Shown here one piece after another: positions 27,644 through 36,229 of a DNA stretch of 53,667 bases. Made by a program: the position numbers and the translations under genes. The stretch's first letter is position 1. Each line of letters starts with the position of its first letter. The stretch comes from Lysinibacillus halotolerans. GTDB taxonomy: Bacteria > Bacillota > Bacilli > Bacillales_A > Planococcaceae. Location: positions 1 to 53,667 of the forward strand of contig NZ_RHLQ01000021.1 in assembly GCF_003711845.1 (NCBI RefSeq). The letters are read 5' to 3'. The notes beneath the pieces are model-generated. The model ran no database searches. It had not been told where the DNA came from and saw only the letters and a program-made list of their open reading frames with translations.

Positions 27644-27752
27644 AGTATAAAAACTCCTTTAAATAAATTACTCAAAGTTCTTATCGACCCTTTTCGATGA
27701 AATTTAAACAAAAGCATTTCAATTAAGCAAATCTTACTCTTTTCCACAAAAA

Positions 27753-27777
27753 AACCAGTAGCAAGTAGCTACCGGTT
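27753..27777 (-). terminator. Terminator of the YebC-family gene
   Basis: A 10-bp stem (AACCGGTAGC / GCTACTGGTT, minus strand, one G-U pair) followed by TTTTTTGTGG, 35 bases after the stop. Confidence 0.8.
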
Positions 27778-27811
27778 CCTTTTCTTTTTAACTATAAAAC
27801 TATACCTGTAC

Positions 27812-28531
27812 TTATTCACCTAAATCGGCATTATGGTAGACACGTTGTACGTCGTCTAAGTCTTCTAATGCATCAATCATTTTTTCAAACTTCGCTTTAT
27901 CTTCTCCTGTTAACGTCACTTCTGTTTGTGGAAGCATTGTTAACTCAGCAACTGTAAACTCACTAATACCCGCTGCTTTTAAAGCCTCTTGTGCTACATG
28001 GAATTGATCTGGCTCTGCATAAACGATAACTGTACCTTCTTCTTCGAATACGTCACGAGCATCTACGTCTGCTTCTAATAATATTTCTAATACTTCATCT
28101 GCTGTTTTATCTTCAATACCGAATACTGCTGTTGAATCGAACATGTAAGTAACAGAACCTGTTACACCCATATTTCCTCCATTTTTACCGAAAGCAGCAC
28201 GTACATCTGAAGCAGTACGGTTAACGTTGTTTGTTAAAGCATCTACGATAACCATCGTTCCGCCAACCCCAAATCCTTCATAGCGTAACTCGTCATAATC
28301 TTCTCCGCCGGCACCTTTTGCTTTATCAATTGCTTTATCGATAATATGTTTTGGCACATTATATGTTTTGGCACGTTCTAATACAAATTTTAAAGCTGAG
28401 TTAGATTCCGGATCTGGTTCACCTTTTTTAGCTGCTACATAAATTTCCGTACCAAATTTTGCATAAATACGACTTGTATTTTTATCTTTTTCGGCTTTCT
28501 TGTCTTTAATGTTATTCCATTTACGACCCAT
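27812..28531 (-). CDS. YebC/PmpR-family (TACO1-like) protein
   Basis: Cytosolic protein of 239 residues starting with the family hallmark [18 protein letters not shown]. Other hallmarks are [23 protein letters not shown] and [18 protein letters not shown]. Annotated as a transcription regulator in many genomes, it is now linked to relief of ribosome stalling on difficult sequences such as polyproline. B. subtilis YeeI and YrbC are homologues, and the MGRKWNN start suits the YeeI branch. The start at 28531 is chosen because the family begins there. A GTG three codons earlier lacks support. Confidence 0.88.
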   Translation of the reverse strand: MGRKWNNIKDKKAEKDKNTSRIYAKFGTEIYVAAKKGEPDPESNSALKFVLERAKTYNVPKHIIDKAIDKAKGAGGEDYDELRYEGFGVGGTMVIVDALTNNVNRTASDVRAAFGKNGGNMGVTGSVTYMFDSTAVFGIEDKTADEVLEILLEADVDARDVFEEEGTVIVYAEPDQFHVAQEALKAAGISEFTVAELTMLPQTEVTLTGEDKAKFEKMIDALEDLDDVQRVYHNADLGE

Positions 28532-28656
28532 TGGATTCACTCTCTTTCCATTTTAATAACTATATTTTAAGGCATATATGATAAACCTTTAAATGATATG
28601 AGACTGTAATATTATACACCATTCGATTGACAAAGAGAAAGGTATCATATTCCAAC

Positions 28657-29115
28657 CTACTTCTCTTTTAAAATCTTATTTAGTAGTGCTTCGCATCCAT
28701 CCACTACCAGTTCATAAGTTTCTTGAAAATCCCCTGTATAGTAAGGATCTGGTACATCCTTTTTGTGATCTGTTAAATCTAAAAATCTAAAGATTTTCGG
28801 GTGGTCAGGCTGGCCTAACATTTGTCGAATATTACTCACATTACTATTGTCCATTCCTATAATGTAATCGAATGTTTCAAAATCTTCTTTATCGAGTTGT
28901 CTTCCCTTCATACCGCTAGTTGATATACCAAACTCTTTCAGTTTGGCTTTAGTTCCTTTATGGGGAGGCTCTCCGATATGCCAAGAACTTGTTGCTGCCG
29001 AATCTACTTTAATTTGATCGCTTAATCCTTTCTTCTCCACTAAGTGACGCATAACCGCCTCAGCCATTGGTGAACGACAAATATTCCCTAAACAAACAAA
29101 AAGAACCCGTTTCAT
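28657..29115 (-). CDS. yfkJ: Low-molecular-weight protein-tyrosine phosphatase
   Basis: Cytosolic phosphatase of 152 residues with the LMW-PTP P-loop VCLGNICRSP (CX5RS) at the N terminus and the general-acid loop DPYY near residue 122. It is close to B. subtilis YfkJ, which dephosphorylates tyrosine residues and possibly phosphoarginine. AAGGAGG lies seven bases before the ATG. The 148-bp repeat ends only 21 bases upstream of the start, so the promoter must lie inside the repeat or expression depends on read-through from plsC. Confidence 0.9.
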   Translation of the reverse strand: MKRVLFVCLGNICRSPMAEAVMRHLVEKKGLSDQIKVDSAATSSWHIGEPPHKGTKAKLKEFGISTSGMKGRQLDKEDFETFDYIIGMDNSNVSNIRQMLGQPDHPKIFRFLDLTDHKKDVPDPYYTGDFQETYELVVDGCEALLNKILKEK

Positions 29116-29136
29116 TTTTATTCCTCCTTATAAAAA

Positions 29137-29284
29137 GAGGCTGGGACAAAAGAAAAATGTTAGACCAAAATTGTAAATGGTCTAACATTTTTTTGCGGTA
29201 TAAAGGCGTAATCGAAGTTTTAAATCAGAAAGTTAATGCCCGACTTTTAGATTTCCTCAAAAATTCGAGTTATGTCCCAGCCTC
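29137..29284 (-). repeat. 148-bp repeat element, copy 2 (12-bp inverted ends)
   Basis: Identical over all 148 bases to the copy at 13931-14078, with ends GAGGCTGGGACA and TGTCCCAGCCTC. It begins seven bases after the plsC stop on the minus strand and ends 21 bases before the yfkJ start. The internal 10-bp hairpin ATGTTAGACC/GGTCTAACAT has U-rich sequence on both sides. Confidence 0.9.
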
Positions 29285-29291
29285 ATGTACA

Positions 29292-29888
29292 TTATTTTTT
29301 AATTTTAGAGTTTAATTGTTCTGTTAAACGTTCCAGCTCTTTTTCTAGAAATTGAGTTGATTCGTCCCTTGCCTCTTTACCACTTCCAACTGTAAATGGT
29401 TCCCCATAAATAAGATAACCTTTTTGACGTTTAAATACTTCGCCAACGTTTCTTGGTCCAACATAGGCAGCTGGAACAATTTGAGCTTTTGATAATTGGG
29501 CAATTGTAATCGCCCCTTGTTTTAACTCCGTATTTTCCGTTGATCGTGTTCCACTAGGGAAGATCCCGACCACTTTTCCTTCTTTTATTAGTTGACGTGG
29601 AATTTTAATAACACTTGGACCCGGGTTTTCGCGATCTACAGGGAAAGCATTCAAATTGGCAATAATTGAGCCAAACTTCCCTTCAAACAATTGTTTCTTA
29701 GCCATAAAGTGAATGTGCCGAGGGTATAATGACACTCCTAAGTTTAAAATATCTACGTAACCATTATGAGTACAGGCGATAATATATCCGCCTTCCTTTG
29801 GTAAATTTTCTTTACCATATACCTTTGCCTTTGAGCCATTAAGCATTAAAAATACATTTACAAGTTTAGCTCCAATATCATATAACAC
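29292..29888 (-). CDS. plsC: 1-acyl-glycerol-3-phosphate acyltransferase-like protein
   Basis: Membrane-associated acyltransferase of 198 residues that would add the second acyl chain to lysophosphatidic acid. The catalytic HX4D motif is THNGYVDIL near residue 37, the substrate motif is FPSGTRST near residue 115 (Ser replaces the usual Glu of FPEGTRS), and a proline-containing VPAAYVGP is present. The start is GTG after AGGTAGGA. It may be a secondary PlsC paralogue. The repeat element follows the stop. Confidence 0.82.
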   Translation of the reverse strand: MLYDIGAKLVNVFLMLNGSKAKVYGKENLPKEGGYIIACTHNGYVDILNLGVSLYPRHIHFMAKKQLFEGKFGSIIANLNAFPVDRENPGPSVIKIPRQLIKEGKVVGIFPSGTRSTENTELKQGAITIAQLSKAQIVPAAYVGPRNVGEVFKRQKGYLIYGEPFTVGSGKEARDESTQFLEKELERLTEQLNSKIKK

Positions 29889-29923
29889 TTCTACATTCCT
29901 ACCTTTTTTATTATATCTATAGT

Positions 29924-30763
29924 TTATTTTGTTATTTCTCCAACTAATATTTCAAGGTCAATTGTAATTTCATTTAAAGAAATATCCTTTTCTAAGTGCC
30001 AACCAAGGGGCGTCATTTCTAGAAGTTTTGGAACGAGCTGTTCTTCTAGTGGCATTGTATATGTAATACGCTCCTGTTGGACATTAGCAAAATGTTCTTT
30101 AAATCTCTCTACCGTTTGCTCATTCGTATAATATTCTTTTTCTGAATTCGCAAAGGCTTGTCTACGAATTTCCTTTAAATAGTCTGATTGGGGCACTACT
30201 TTTATCAATTTCCCCTTATCTTTTAACAAACGGCTAAATTCACCGTAATTCGCAGGGGATAAAATATTTAATATACAATCAAAGGATTGTTCTTTAAACG
30301 GACTATTAGCTAAATCCCCTACACACCAAATTTTTTGTTCATAAAACTTTGCTGCAGACTGGATGCCTTCCTTTGAAATATCAATTCCGACAGCTATAAC
30401 TTGTTGTTCCAATTCATTTATTATTTTATTTAAGTGAGAACCTTCACCACAGCCGGTATCTAATATCGTCTCACTCTGGTTCCCTACATATTTCGCAATG
30501 GCCTTTTGTACTGGCTCATATAAACCACTATTCATAACTTCCTGACGAGATTCAAATAAACTTTTACTATACATGGATGTGAAAGGTTTAATCATGAAAT
30601 TTACATAGCCTTGTTTTGCAATGTCAAAGGAATGATGATTACGGCATAACACATGGCCATCGTCACTTACATGCATCTCCTTTTGGCAAATCGGACAAGA
30701 AAAAAGTGTTTCATGTTCTTTCATATATAAAATGCTTGCAGCTCTTTTTGATACTTTCCCCAC
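29924..30763 (-). CDS. 23S rRNA (guanine-N1)-methyltransferase, RlmA family
   Basis: SAM-dependent methyltransferase of 279 residues. An N-terminal zinc site is formed by CPIC and CRNHH, followed by SFDIAKQGYVNFM, the typical RlmA/TlrB start. The SAM motif ILDTGCGEGSHL lies near residue 106. RlmA(I) modifies G745 and RlmA(II)/TlrB modifies G748 of 23S rRNA. Gram-positive members are usually type II, but specificity cannot be read here. The GTG at 30763 is preferred because GGAG is seven bases upstream. The ATG two codons earlier would be one base from it. Confidence 0.83.
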   Translation of the reverse strand: MGKVSKRAASILYMKEHETLFSCPICQKEMHVSDDGHVLCRNHHSFDIAKQGYVNFMIKPFTSMYSKSLFESRQEVMNSGLYEPVQKAIAKYVGNQSETILDTGCGEGSHLNKIINELEQQVIAVGIDISKEGIQSAAKFYEQKIWCVGDLANSPFKEQSFDCILNILSPANYGEFSRLLKDKGKLIKVVPQSDYLKEIRRQAFANSEKEYYTNEQTVERFKEHFANVQQERITYTMPLEEQLVPKLLEMTPLGWHLEKDISLNEITIDLEILVGEITK

Positions 30764-30824
30764 ATTCATGCTCCTTTTTAAGTTGCTGTAAGTATCATAT
30801 CATCTATTCCTATAGAATGAAAAA

Positions 30825-32078
30825 CTAAACAATTTCCTTTGGCGCTTGTTTTTTTATGAGAATAACAAATAAACTAGCTAATAAACAAAAAGCTCCTGCC
30901 AAGGCGAACGCCCACATGTAAGAACCAAACACTTTATATACGACACCACCTGAGTAAGCCGCTACCCCTGCTCCCACTTGGTGTGCCGCAGTAATCCATC
31001 CATACATCATTGCACTTTTCTCAATCCCAAACTTTTGCCGGGTTAGACCTATCGTTGGTGGTACTGTAGCAATCCAATCTAAACCATAAAAAATGGAAAA
31101 AATGACAAGCCATGTATAAGAACCTTGTGCAAGGGCAAAGGGTAAAAAGACTAGAGAAAACCCTCGAAGCAAATAGTACCAAAATAATAACCAGCGATTA
31201 TCAAAACGATCGGATAACCAACCGGAGATAGTCGTTCCAATTAAATCAAATACTCCCATAAATGATAACATTGCCGCAGCTGTCACTAAAGGAATACCAA
31301 AACTAACACAATAGGAAATAAAATGAGTTCCAATAATACCGCTTGTAGATAAACCACATATAAAGAAACTTCCTGCAAGCAACCAAAATTCCTTCATCTT
31401 TAACCCTTCAATCAATGAAAATATCGCCATCTTAAAAGGATTTCGATTTGTTGATAAACGGGCAGGTTCTAACTGTTTTTCTTGACCATAAGGGGCGATT
31501 CCTATTTCCTCTGGCCAACTCTTCATAAAAATCGCAATTACAACAAGCATCACGATACTTAAAAAGAAAATAAGTGCAATGGCAGAGCGCCACGAATAAT
31601 TGTCTACAAATGCGGCTAAGACCGGTAATAAAATTAATTGCCCTGTAGCCGTAGCAGCTGTTAAGATACCGACAGCAAGTCCCCTTCTTTTCACGAACCA
31701 TCGATTCGCTACTTGTGTACTTAGGACTGTTAAAAATAATCCAGAGCCGACTCCTAACATGATGCCCCAAATGAGTATTAATTGCCATTTGCTTTGCATA
31801 ACAAACGTTAAACCTAATCCTACTGCTAATAGAGCCATCGAATAAAGCATCATCCGCTTCAAACCAAAAACATCTACAAAGGCTGCCATAAAAGGTCCTG
31901 AAAAACCATATAAAAACAAGCATATAGCAAAGGCAAAAGAGATCGTTGGCCTATCCCAACCAAACTCCATTTCAAATGGATCGATAAATATCCCCGAAGA
32001 TGAACGAATTATCCCCGCTACAATAATTGCAATAAATGTAACCGTTAGAATAATCCAACTATAATGGATTTTTCTCAT
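30825..32078 (-). CDS. MFS transporter, MCT-like, substrate unknown
   Basis: Twelve-helix transporter of 417 residues. The N-terminal pattern HYSWIILTVTFIAIIVAGIIR and FGWDRPTISFAFAICLFLYG is that of the monocarboxylate/oxalate-formate branch of the MFS. The A-like loop GWLSDRFDNRW lies after helix 8. Likely substrates are organic anions, without firm evidence. GGTGGAG precedes the ATG. It is divergent from an AraC-type regulator gene, which may control it. Confidence 0.75.
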   Translation of the reverse strand: MRKIHYSWIILTVTFIAIIVAGIIRSSSGIFIDPFEMEFGWDRPTISFAFAICLFLYGFSGPFMAAFVDVFGLKRMMLYSMALLAVGLGLTFVMQSKWQLILIWGIMLGVGSGLFLTVLSTQVANRWFVKRRGLAVGILTAATATGQLILLPVLAAFVDNYSWRSAIALIFFLSIVMLVVIAIFMKSWPEEIGIAPYGQEKQLEPARLSTNRNPFKMAIFSLIEGLKMKEFWLLAGSFFICGLSTSGIIGTHFISYCVSFGIPLVTAAAMLSFMGVFDLIGTTISGWLSDRFDNRWLLFWYYLLRGFSLVFLPFALAQGSYTWLVIFSIFYGLDWIATVPPTIGLTRQKFGIEKSAMMYGWITAAHQVGAGVAAYSGGVVYKVFGSYMWAFALAGAFCLLASLFVILIKKQAPKEIV

Positions 32079-32258
32079 TTCTCCACCCTTAAAAATAGTT
32101 TTCTTCCATTGTACACGAAGTCATATATAATATTGATAGAAAATTCTAAATTATCTTTTTCGGGTAGTTCATTATTATTTTAAACCTGTCCGATGAAAGC
32201 ACAAAAAGACAAGAATACGTATTTATTACAAATTATGATAACAATAGAGGTGAGCATT

Positions 32259-33125
32259 ATGGGGTGGCTAGAGTCCATTCAAAAAGCAATACATTATATA
32301 GAAATGAATTTATTAGACAATGAACTGACAATCGAATCAATTGCTCGAGCTGCTAATTCTTCTGTATTTCATTTTCAGCGTACATTTTCAATATTAACAG
32401 ATATTACTGTTAGCGATTATATACGTAGACGGCGTTTAACACTAGCAGCACAAGAACTGATCAATACAGATCAGAAAATCATCGACATCGCTTTTAAATA
32501 TGGATATGAAACACCTGAGTCCTTCACAAAAGCTTTTCGAAAGCAACATCGTATTTCTCCATCAGAAGCACGTAAGAAAAAGGGAACGCTACAATCCTAT
32601 AATCGCCTCGTTATTAAAATTCAATTGGAGGGAGCAGTACCTATGAACTACCGTATTATTGAAAAAGAAGCATTTCAAATTGTTGGTGTAAAACGAACGT
32701 ATAATTATGAAAACGGGGAGAACACCCAAAACATACCTCAGTTTTGGAATGATGTACACAAGGATGGAACGAATGATCGGTTGTTTGAATTAAATAACGG
32801 AGAAGTAAAAGGAATTCTTGGAGTCTGTAGTATAGAGAAATATAAACAAGATGAAAAATTAATGGATTATTGGATTGCAACTGCCTATAATGGCGAAGTA
32901 CCAGAAGGATTCGAAACTTACGAAGTGCCTTCATCTAAATGGGCTATTTTTGAAATTCATGGACCAATGCCCCATGCAATGCAAGATACTTGGAAGAAAA
33001 TTTATTCTGAATGGTTCCCTTCCAACCCATACGAACAAGCAGGAACTACTGAGTTAGAAGTATATTCAGATGATGATCCAAACGATCCAAATTGTTACTC
33101 AGAAATTTGGATTCCAATAAAATAA
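32259..33125 (+). CDS. AraC-family regulator with GyrI-like effector domain
   Basis: Two-domain regulator of 288 residues. Residues 1-110 contain paired helix-turn-helix motifs (SVFHFQRTFSILTDITVSDYI and YGYETPESFTKAFRKQHRIS pattern). Residues about 128-288 are a GyrI-like small-molecule-binding domain starting MNYRIIEKEAFQIVGVK and ending CYSEIWIPIK. B. subtilis relatives of this layout respond to drugs or hydrophobic compounds. The start at 32259 has GAGGTG eight bases upstream. The longer reading lacks a ribosome site. It is divergent from the MFS transporter and terminated by its own hairpin. Confidence 0.85.
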   Translation: MGWLESIQKAIHYIEMNLLDNELTIESIARAANSSVFHFQRTFSILTDITVSDYIRRRRLTLAAQELINTDQKIIDIAFKYGYETPESFTKAFRKQHRISPSEARKKKGTLQSYNRLVIKIQLEGAVPMNYRIIEKEAFQIVGVKRTYNYENGENTQNIPQFWNDVHKDGTNDRLFELNNGEVKGILGVCSIEKYKQDEKLMDYWIATAYNGEVPEGFETYEVPSSKWAIFEIHGPMPHAMQDTWKKIYSEWFPSNPYEQAGTTELEVYSDDDPNDPNCYSEIWIPIK

Positions 33126-33133
33126 TCATGACT

Positions 33134-33162
33134 AGACGCTCGTTTCCTTTTAACGGGCGTCT
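33134..33162 (+). terminator. Terminator of the AraC-type gene
   Basis: Stem AGACGC.CGTT / AACG.GCGTCT with a short loop, then TTATGCTTTT, eight bases after the stop. Confidence 0.8.
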
Positions 33163-33262
33163 TTATGCTTTTACTTATTAAGAAATAGTAAACTTTCCCG
33201 TTATTTCCTTTTGTGTATAATCATATTAGAGTCTAACTTTTATAAAAATCGGAGGCCTTACT

Positions 33263-34213
33263 ATGGAAAAAAATTTGGCTATTACAATTGATGCCTTTGC
33301 TATAGAAGGGAATTTAATCTCCCCAAAGATTGAAATGCAACTGGAGAAAGAGTCCATCTTCGGGATTTACTCAGATGTCGCAAAAATTAACTATTTAACA
33401 AAACAACTTGCTTCTTATTCAAAAATACATATCGAGCTAAGAGAAAATGGGATGTATCATCGCTTAACTGTTAATGAATACATTAATTTTGTGAAAGGTC
33501 TTTACCATTCATCAGTAGATAATACCAGTTTATTACAATTGCTAGATTTCATTGATCGAAGAAATGTAAGATTAGAAAAATTAACATATAGTGAAAAACA
33601 AAGGTTGCGATTAATCCCTTGTTACATAAACGAAAAGCCAATTCAGGTAATTGAAGAACCTTTTCAAAACTTAGATGAACATTCTAAAAGGACTGTCTTG
33701 AACTGCCTTCTGTCACTAAAAGAAAAACAAAAAACTGTCATATTGTTATCAAATAATATGGAAGATGTTTTTTTAGCGAGTGATTTCGTATTCCGATTAG
33801 ATTCTAAAGGCTTACATAAGTTAGACGTAAAAGAGGAAGAACCATTAATGATTGAAAAATCGGAGACGGGCCCAATTCACTTTGAAAAAATACCAACGAA
33901 GCGAAATGAAAAAATCATTTTATTTAATCCTCCTGAAATTGATTATATTGAAAGTGTTGAAGGAGAAGTTTCGGTTTATGTTGGCGGAGAAGGTTATCCT
34001 TGTTCTATGACTTTGAATGAATTAGAACAGAAATTAACACCTTTCGGCTTTTTCCGTTGCCATCGTTCCTATATTGTAAACTTGCAAAAGGTTAGAGAAA
34101 TCATTACCTGGACACGTAATAGTTACAGTTTATCTCTTCATACTTCCGAAGAAAACATTGTCCCATTGTCTAAAAATAAATTAGTCGAATTAAAACGTAT
34201 TATAGGGATTTGA
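33263..34213 (+). CDS. Degenerate ABC-ATPase domain fused to a LytTR DNA-binding domain
   Basis: Regulator of 316 residues. Residues 1-190 follow an ABC ATPase but have lost catalysis: the P-loop position reads GIYSDVAKINYL instead of GxxGxGKST, the signature is LTYSEKQRLRL, Walker B is IQVIEEPFQNLD and the switch histidine is replaced in LLSNNMED. Residues about 215-316 form a LytTR domain (IDYIESVEGEVSVYVGG; FFRCHRSYIVNL). It lies 146 bases upstream of an ABC ATPase/permease pair, its likely target. The pseudo-ATPase may sense the real transporter or nucleotide. GGAGG precedes the ATG. Confidence 0.85.
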   Translation: MEKNLAITIDAFAIEGNLISPKIEMQLEKESIFGIYSDVAKINYLTKQLASYSKIHIELRENGMYHRLTVNEYINFVKGLYHSSVDNTSLLQLLDFIDRRNVRLEKLTYSEKQRLRLIPCYINEKPIQVIEEPFQNLDEHSKRTVLNCLLSLKEKQKTVILLSNNMEDVFLASDFVFRLDSKGLHKLDVKEEEPLMIEKSETGPIHFEKIPTKRNEKIILFNPPEIDYIESVEGEVSVYVGGEGYPCSMTLNELEQKLTPFGFFRCHRSYIVNLQKVREIITWTRNSYSLSLHTSEENIVPLSKNKLVELKRIIGI

Positions 34214-34262
34214 CCAATTTCCTGGGAAATTTTCATCGCCCATTTATAGAAATTTTGACACC
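34205..34262 (+). promoter_or_regulatory. Tandem GAAATTTT repeats upstream of the ABC operon
   Basis: GAAATTTTCATC (34226) and GAAATTTTGACA (34249) repeat at 23 bp, about two helical turns, and a weaker GGGATTTGACC lies near 34205. LytTR proteins bind paired direct repeats roughly two turns apart, usually just upstream of a weak -35. Here a possible -10 TATACT lies at 34295. A palindrome AATTTCC-TG-GGAAATT overlaps the first repeat. Confidence 0.45.
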
Positions 34263-34359
34263 TTTTATCAAAAAATAACTCCTTTCACCGGAAATATACT
34301 GCAATATTCGTTGTTTCTATTTATTGTTAGGTTAATTCAACCTAATAGGAGGAACGAGA

Positions 34360-35208
34360 ATGACGTACGTAATTGATGTTCAACATTTACAAAAACATTT
34401 TCACCAAGAAGCTGCATTACGCGATGTATCGTTTAGTATTAAAAAAGGAGAAATATTCGGATTTTTAGGACCTAGCGGATCAGGTAAAACTACTACTATC
34501 AAAATTTTAACCGCCCAATTAACAAAAACAAAAGGGCAAGCAATTGTATTTGGAAAAGATGCTAAAGAAATGCAAAAAAGTTCCAATAGAGCACGTTTTG
34601 GTATTTTAACAGATAATAGTGGACTATATTTAAGGTTATCAGTGGAGGAAAATTTACAACTTTATAGTAAGTTGTATAACTTACCAATTAGTTCCGTGAA
34701 AGAGTCATTAGAATTTGTCAATTTATACGATGAGAGAAAGAAAAAGGTAAGCCAATTATCGAAAGGTATGATTCAACGGGTTACGTTAGCTCGTTCGATT
34801 ATGCATAAACCTGAATTGTTATTTTTAGATGAACCTACTTCTGCCCTTGATCCCGTAAATACACAACATATTTATAACGGATTGAGGAAACTTAACGAAA
34901 TGGGTACGACGATTTTTCTAACAACCCATGATATGAGTGAAGCAGAAACTTTATGTGATCGAATTGCTTTTTTACACAAAGGGAAAATCCGAGCGATTGG
35001 TTCACCCCAGCAATTAAAAAAACAGTTTGGTAATGACACGATTACCGTAGAGTTAGTAGATGGTAGTGTCCATTGTATTGAAAATTGTAAGGATGAAGCA
35101 AAAAAAGTATACGATTGGATGAGAAGTGGATTGATCTCTCGTATTTATACGAACGAACCGACTTTTGGGGACATATTCTTACAAGTGACTGGGAGTGATT
35201 TAATATGA
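34360..35208 (+). CDS. ABC exporter ATP-binding protein
   Basis: ATPase of 282 residues with intact motifs: Walker A GPSGSGKTTTIK near residue 40, signature QLSKGMIQRVTLAR near 133 (SKG replaces SGG), Walker B LLFLDEPTSALDP and switch histidine TTHDMSEAE. It is of the class that drives small ABC-2 exporters for antibiotics, lantibiotics or lipids. The four-base overlap with the permease gene shows coupling. The ribosome site AGGAGG lies just after a small hairpin (TTAGGTT/AACCTAA, 34327-34345). Confidence 0.88.
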   Translation: MTYVIDVQHLQKHFHQEAALRDVSFSIKKGEIFGFLGPSGSGKTTTIKILTAQLTKTKGQAIVFGKDAKEMQKSSNRARFGILTDNSGLYLRLSVEENLQLYSKLYNLPISSVKESLEFVNLYDERKKKVSQLSKGMIQRVTLARSIMHKPELLFLDEPTSALDPVNTQHIYNGLRKLNEMGTTIFLTTHDMSEAETLCDRIAFLHKGKIRAIGSPQQLKKQFGNDTITVELVDGSVHCIENCKDEAKKVYDWMRSGLISRIYTNEPTFGDIFLQVTGSDLI

Positions 35209-35906
35209 ATTTTTCTCGTATTCAAGCAATTTTCATTAAAGATTATAAAGAGTTTTCACGGAATTATGCCGTTTCAATAATGGTTCTTTTACCTCTAATT
35301 ATGGCTTTTATTTACAACAAAACAGGTGTAAATAATTTACAGGCATACTTTTTGCCCATTAATTTAACCTTTTCTTCCGTTACTGCCTTTGTACAATGTT
35401 GTTTAATCGCAGAAGAAAAAGAACGAAATACTCTTCGTAGTTTAATGTTATCACCGGCTACATTGTTGGATATATTATTAGGAAAAAGTTTACTCGTATT
35501 GTCCATTTCAGCTCTTACGGTCTTACTTTCGATTTTTCTAGTCGGATATAAACCTGGAAATTGGCTTATTTTAGGAATTGCGTTATTCCTTTCGATTGTT
35601 TTTTATACTGGCTTAGGAACACTAGGTGCACTTTTTACAAAAACAATTTTAGAAGCTTCCGTTGTGATTTTACCAATTATATTATTGTTTTCCTTCGGTC
35701 CTTTTGTAACGGTATTAGCTGAAAAAATTCCTGCATTACAGGTGGCAGAATGGTTACCGAGTACTCAAATCATATTATTAGCAGCGTCAATAGAAGGAAG
35801 TTATACGTCTTTTGATGTTCTAATTCCCATTATGACGATACTTATTTGGGCAATCATCACATGGTTATTTACCTTCTTCCTTTATAAAAGGCGAATGGTT
35901 GATTAA
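35205..35906 (+). CDS. ABC-2 type exporter permease
   Basis: Membrane subunit of 233 residues with about six helices, partner of the preceding ATPase. The loop AEEKERNTLRSLMLSPATLLDILLGKSL contains the EKERxTLxxLxxSP motif typical of ABC-2 permeases (coupling elbow region). The substrate is unknown. Together with the LytTR regulator this resembles self-protection or membrane-stress export modules of Firmicutes. Confidence 0.85.
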   Translation: MNFSRIQAIFIKDYKEFSRNYAVSIMVLLPLIMAFIYNKTGVNNLQAYFLPINLTFSSVTAFVQCCLIAEEKERNTLRSLMLSPATLLDILLGKSLLVLSISALTVLLSIFLVGYKPGNWLILGIALFLSIVFYTGLGTLGALFTKTILEASVVILPIILLFSFGPFVTVLAEKIPALQVAEWLPSTQIILLAASIEGSYTSFDVLIPIMTILIWAIITWLFTFFLYKRRMVD

Positions 35907-36229
35907 ACGAATACAAAAACCATCTTTAACTGTTATCAAATCACGTTTTATAAAAGAATAAAAAAATACATGAATCTAATAATGTATTATTTCCTAATAT
36001 ATTGGCACAATACTTGAAAAGGATAATTCACTTTAATTCCATATAACCTTCAACTATATATCGGGATGTTTGTTTTATATCATAATGACTACTCCATAAA
36101 ATGCGGATTCGATTGATACTATGAGAAGCAACAACAGTCTTTTGTAAGAAGGTCATTCATAAAAAAGAACTTACTGTAAATAATAACGGTAATGTCTTAA
36201 CATTCCTAATAAAGACGGAGGTTTTAACT
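35907..36229. other. 323-base gap; a sigma-54-like motif at 36002 and otherwise no feature recognised
   Basis: A+T-rich sequence between the permease stop and the orphan gene. No terminator with a convincing U-run and no credible short ORF were found. The only pattern noted is TTGGCACAATACTTGAAA at 36002-36019, spaced like a SigL (sigma-54) promoter but with A for the key C in the -12 element. Confidence 0.4.

Noticed and set aside
29067-29315. Open frame across the 148-bp repeat that would encode an 82-residue protein
   Set aside because: It runs antisense through the yfkJ start and the repeat, lacks a ribosome site, and is present only because the repeat has no stops in that frame.
31432-31923. 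Long minus-strand frame of 163 codons inside the MFS gene
   Set aside because: Shadow of the MFS transporter in another frame. Composition is cysteine- and aromatic-rich, without a ribosome site.
34214-34359. Riboswitch upstream of the ABC operon
   Set aside because: Only short hairpins and repeats were seen. No conserved core of a known class, and protein-binding repeats explain the pattern better.
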